33,094 nucleotides of DNA, taken from NCBI GenBank assembly GCA_018969485.1, contig JAGWYG010000033.1, positions 1 to 33,094 of the forward strand, in the 5' to 3' direction. Positions within the stretch are counted from its first letter, which is position 1; each line of letters opens with the position of its first letter. Made by a program: the position numbers and the translations under genes. The notes beneath the pieces are model-generated. The model ran no database searches. It had not been told where the DNA came from and worked only from the letters and a program-made list of their open reading frames with translations. Positions 30,642 to 33,094 of the stretch are shown piece after piece. The stretch comes from Chloroflexota bacterium (GTDB lineage Bacteria; Chloroflexota; Chloroflexia; Chloroflexales; Roseiflexaceae).

Positions 30642-32126
30642 TCACCCGCCGATCAGCGCGGCGAAGCGCGCCCGGGCCGCCAGCCACGCATCGCGGTCGC
30701 GCGGCTCGTAGCCCGCCAGCGGCAGCGACTCGCCGAGGATGCGGCGGCCGGCGGCGACGTCGGGGATGGCGCCGAGCGCGATGGCCTGCATCACGACGTT
30801 GCCCAGCGCGGTGGCCTCGACCGGGCCGGCCACCACCGGCCGGCCCGCGGCATTGGCGGTGAACTGGTTGAGCAGCGCATTCTGGCTGCCGCCGCCCACG
30901 ACGCGCAGCACCCGGATGGTGCGGCCGGTGAGACGCTCGAGGCCATCGAGCACCACGCAGTACTTCAGCGCCAGGCTCTCGAGGCAGCAGCGCGCCAGCG
31001 CCCCGACACCCTCGGGCTGCGGCTGGCCCGTCCTGGCGCAGAAGGCGCGCAGCGCCGCCGGCATGTCGGCCGGCGCCAGGAACTCGGGCGCGTCGGGATC
31101 GACCAGGCTGGCGAACGGCGGCGCCGCGGCGGCGGCGGCGAGGATGTCCTCCCAGCGCTGGTCGGCGCCGGCGCGCTGCCAGTGCCGGCGGCATTCCTGC
31201 AGCAGCCACAGCCCCATCACGTTCTTGAGCACGCGGGTCGTCCCGGCGACGCCGCCTTCGTTGGTGACGTTCAGCGCCAGGGCTGCCGCATCGACGATCG
31301 GCTGGTGCGTCTCGATGCCGATCAGGCTCCAGGTGCCGCTGCTGATGTAGGCGCTGTGCCCGTCGAGGCCCGGCACGGCCACCACCGCATTGGCGGTGTC
31401 GTGGGTGCCGGTGGCGATCACCGGCACGCCGGCGCGCAGGCCGAGGTGTGCCGCGAGCGCGTCGCGCAGCGGCGCCACCACGCTGCCCGCCGCGATCAAC
31501 TCGGGGAACAGCCGGCGCGGGATGGCCAGGGCATCGATCAGGTCGTCGGCCCAGACGCCACGGTGAACATCGAGCAGTTGCGTCGTGCTGGCGTTGGTGC
31601 GCTCGGCGGTGATGCGCCCGGTGAGCCAGTAGTGCAGCAGATCGGGCATCAGCAGCAGGTGCTGCGCCGCCGGTAGCCACGGGTCATCGCTGATGACCAT
31701 GCTGGCCAGCTGATAGATCGTGTTGATCGGCATGAACTGGATGCCGGTCCGCGCGAAGATCGCCTCGCGCCCGAGGCGCGCCAGCACCGCCTCGAACGCG
31801 CCGCGGGTGCGCGCGTCGCGATACGCCACCGGGTTGGCCAGCAGCCGCCCCGCGCGGTCGAGCAGGCCGAAGTCGACGCCCCAGGTGTCGACGCCGATGC
31901 CGGCCGGGGCGCTGCCGCGCGCGTGGGCATAGCGCTGCACGCCGTGCAGCAGCGACTGCCAGAGCTGCAATGCGTCCCAGTAGAGCGTGCCGTCGAGCGC
32001 GATCGGCTCGTTGCCGAACCGGTGCAGTTCGCTGAGCGCGATCCGCTGGCCGTCAAATGCGCCGCACAGCACTCGGCCGCCCGAGGCGCCGATGTCTACC
32101 GCGATCAGGTCGAGGGTCGCAGCCAT
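30642..32126 (-). CDS. Rhamnulokinase-like FGGY-family sugar kinase
   Basis: A 494-residue carbohydrate kinase. The first ATPase-type loop is AVDIGASGGRV; GVDTWGVDFGLLD, AYRDARTRG and FMPINTIYQL are the RhaB-like set. The second domain has ATGTHDTANAV and SSGTWSLIG, and the ATP site has VGGGSQNALLNQ. RhaB phosphorylates L-rhamnulose at O-1; related kinases take L-fuculose. No rhamnose isomerase or RhaD aldolase is in the window, so the sugar is not fixed. The start is the ATG ending at 32126, with AGGAGG 9 bases upstream. It lies 35 bp after the phosphatase-superfamily gene and 80 bp before the aldolase. Confidence 0.85.
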   Translation of the reverse strand: MAATLDLIAVDIGASGGRVLCGAFDGQRIALSELHRFGNEPIALDGTLYWDALQLWQSLLHGVQRYAHARGSAPAGIGVDTWGVDFGLLDRAGRLLANPVAYRDARTRGAFEAVLARLGREAIFARTGIQFMPINTIYQLASMVISDDPWLPAAQHLLLMPDLLHYWLTGRITAERTNASTTQLLDVHRGVWADDLIDALAIPRRLFPELIAAGSVVAPLRDALAAHLGLRAGVPVIATGTHDTANAVVAVPGLDGHSAYISSGTWSLIGIETHQPIVDAAALALNVTNEGGVAGTTRVLKNVMGLWLLQECRRHWQRAGADQRWEDILAAAAAAPPFASLVDPDAPEFLAPADMPAALRAFCARTGQPQPEGVGALARCCLESLALKYCVVLDGLERLTGRTIRVLRVVGGGSQNALLNQFTANAAGRPVVAGPVEATALGNVVMQAIALGAIPDVAAGRRILGESLPLAGYEPRDRDAWLAARARFAALIGG

Positions 32127-32161
32127 AGGGGGTGGCCTCCTGTCGCTTCGCCCGGCCTGGT

Positions 32162-32938
32162 TCAGATCAGCATCTCGGTGATGGCGCGCCCTTCCCAGGC
32201 TGCGTCGGGGCCGATGCCGAGCAGGTGAGCGATCGTCGGCGCGGTGTCGAGCAGGCTCACCGGCCCGGCGATGGTGTAGCCGGCGCGGATGCGTGGGCCA
32301 CAGGCCATCCATGGGATGGTCATGTCTTCGGGGCTGGCGGTGCCGTGGGTGCGCTCGTGGCCGCCGTGATCCGCCTGCACGATCACCGTCGCGTCGGCCG
32401 GCACGGCCGCGATGATGGTGCCCAGGTCGGCGTCGAGATGGCGCAGTTGCTCGAGATAGCCGGACGACATCCAGCCGAATGCATGCCCGGCGACGTCGAC
32501 GCCGCCGAGGTAGGCGAACACGAAGGTATGCCGACCATCGGCGATCACGCGCGCCGCCTGGGTGGCCACGTCGTTGTCGTACTGGTGTGTGTAGGGAGGC
32601 TCGACATAATATGACAGCGCCAGGGTCTCGGGGCGGTTCAGATCGCGCAGCGGTTCCCAGTTGTGGATGAACGCGCTGCGGTGCCCGTGGTGTCGCAGCC
32701 GTTCGACCAGCCCGGTGACGGGCCGGGCCATCGGCAGATACAGGTTGTCGGTGATGCCGTGGCGCGCCGGCGGCACGCTATGGAAGATCGACATGTGGCA
32801 CGGCAGGGTCACCGATGGCATCACGCTCTGGGCGTGCAGCGTGCTGGCGCCGCGGGCGCGGAGGGCGGCGAACGTCGGGCAGGGCGTTGCGTCGAGCGCG
32901 TCGGGGCGGACACCATCGACCATGACGAGGATGATCAT
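32162..32938 (-). CDS. Alkaline phosphatase superfamily / type I phosphodiesterase protein
   Basis: A 258-residue protein of the nucleotide pyrophosphatase/phosphodiesterase branch of the alkaline phosphatase superfamily. Metal ligands and nucleophile are visible: Asp in MVDGVRPDALD, Thr in PSVTLPCH, GGVDVAGHAFGW and DHGGHERTHG. It hydrolyses a phosphoester, possibly a phosphonate. No signal peptide is seen with the ATG ending at 32938 (MIILVMVDG), which I prefer because the core strand begins there; AGGAG is 11 bases upstream. It opens a minus-strand group with the kinase and aldolase. Its partner role is unknown. Confidence 0.85.
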   Translation of the reverse strand: MIILVMVDGVRPDALDATPCPTFAALRARGASTLHAQSVMPSVTLPCHMSIFHSVPPARHGITDNLYLPMARPVTGLVERLRHHGHRSAFIHNWEPLRDLNRPETLALSYYVEPPYTHQYDNDVATQAARVIADGRHTFVFAYLGGVDVAGHAFGWMSSGYLEQLRHLDADLGTIIAAVPADATVIVQADHGGHERTHGTASPEDMTIPWMACGPRIRAGYTIAGPVSLLDTAPTIAHLLGIGPDAAWEGRAITEMLI

Positions 32939-32972
32939 GGGGGGCCTTTCTCCTTCGGCGGGAACCGCTGCC

Positions 32973-32978
32973 ATTATA
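32973..32978 (-). promoter_or_regulatory. TATAAT -10 box upstream of the phosphatase-superfamily gene
   Basis: TATAAT is read on the minus strand at 32978-32973 (context GGGTATAATGG), about 35 bp before the start. No clear -35 is present. Confidence 0.5.
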
Positions 32979-33010
32979 CCCGGCTTGTCTGCGCGCGGCG
33001 CCGTGTGCGG

Positions 33011-33094
33011 CACGAAGACACGAAGGGGCGGGGGACGGGTTCACACGAAGACACGAAGGCACGAAGGGGCGGGAGACGGGAGACGGGGGACGGG
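33011..33094. repeat. CACGAAG / GGGACGGG imperfect repeats at the window end
   Basis: CACGAAGACACGAAGGGGCG followed by GGGGACGGG occurs at 33011-33039, and again, with extra CACGAAGG and GGAGACGG units, from about 33044 to the end. This is low-complexity, purine-rich intergenic sequence of the kind that recurs in some genomes and breaks assemblies. No gene is seen in it. Confidence 0.8.

Noticed and set aside
1-33094. tRNA or rRNA genes, insertion sequences, transposases and prophage genes
   Set aside because: I looked for TTCGA-type T-loops, rRNA core motifs, transposase motifs and terminal inverted repeats and saw none that I could support.

Overview
This is a GC-rich bacterial window with densely packed genes, GTG starts and GGAGG-type ribosome sites. 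Several genes are preceded by GTATAAT-like -10 boxes. The gene set suggests Chloroflexota, probably class Chloroflexia: a YchF-like GTPase followed by a SEDS protein, secreted proteins with FW/GG/FGRPL-type modules, a compact SRP RNA and a CrtI-family carotenoid desaturase. The taxonomy is inferred from style and gene content, since the window holds no rRNA. Both ends lie in repeats, so the window may be a whole contig that broke at repeats.

Layout. Positions 1-577 hold the 3' end of a probable Gly/Arg-rich RNA-binding protein gene and a 448-bp duplication of it. Positions 578-1104 look empty. On the + strand follow a divergent aldehyde dehydrogenase (1105-2649), an AcuI/YhdH-type reductase (2790-3785), a secreted M23 peptidase with a LamG-like domain (3807-5846), a small histidine-containing membrane protein (5954-6427) and an RNA m5U methyltransferase lacking the usual Fe-S cysteines (6479-7729). 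Next are the SRP RNA gene (about 8024-8111), which meets a Nudix gene head-on, then a YchF-like GTPase and a FtsW/RodA protein.

The most notable block is 11267-17540, six genes for a membrane-bound group 4 [NiFe]-hydrogenase / Complex I-like assembly: large subunit, NuoL-like, HyfE-like and NuoN-like membrane subunits, small subunit and NuoH-like subunit. The large subunit keeps both CxxC pairs that bind Ni-Fe, and its sequence stops right after the second pair. No NuoC-like subunit, no ferredoxin-like NuoI subunit and no maturation genes are present in the window. An ABC ATPase with altered catalytic motifs and an ABC-2-like permease follow directly and may share the transcript.

Positions 19514-21054 (- strand) are msrP/msrQ, the molybdoenzyme methionine sulfoxide reductase system of the cell envelope. 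They diverge, across a palindromic -10 element, from a + strand sugar-related operon (21186-26297): zinc dehydrogenase, TIM-barrel isomerase, SDR dehydrogenase, uronate-dehydrogenase-like SDR and a CrtI-family desaturase. The right part is on the - strand: upp, a secreted M14 carboxypeptidase and a GT4 glycosyltransferase form one operon (29486 down to 26268). A DHDPS-family aldolase, a rhamnulokinase-like kinase and an alkaline-phosphatase-superfamily hydrolase (32938 down to 29641) make a second sugar/phosphoester group.
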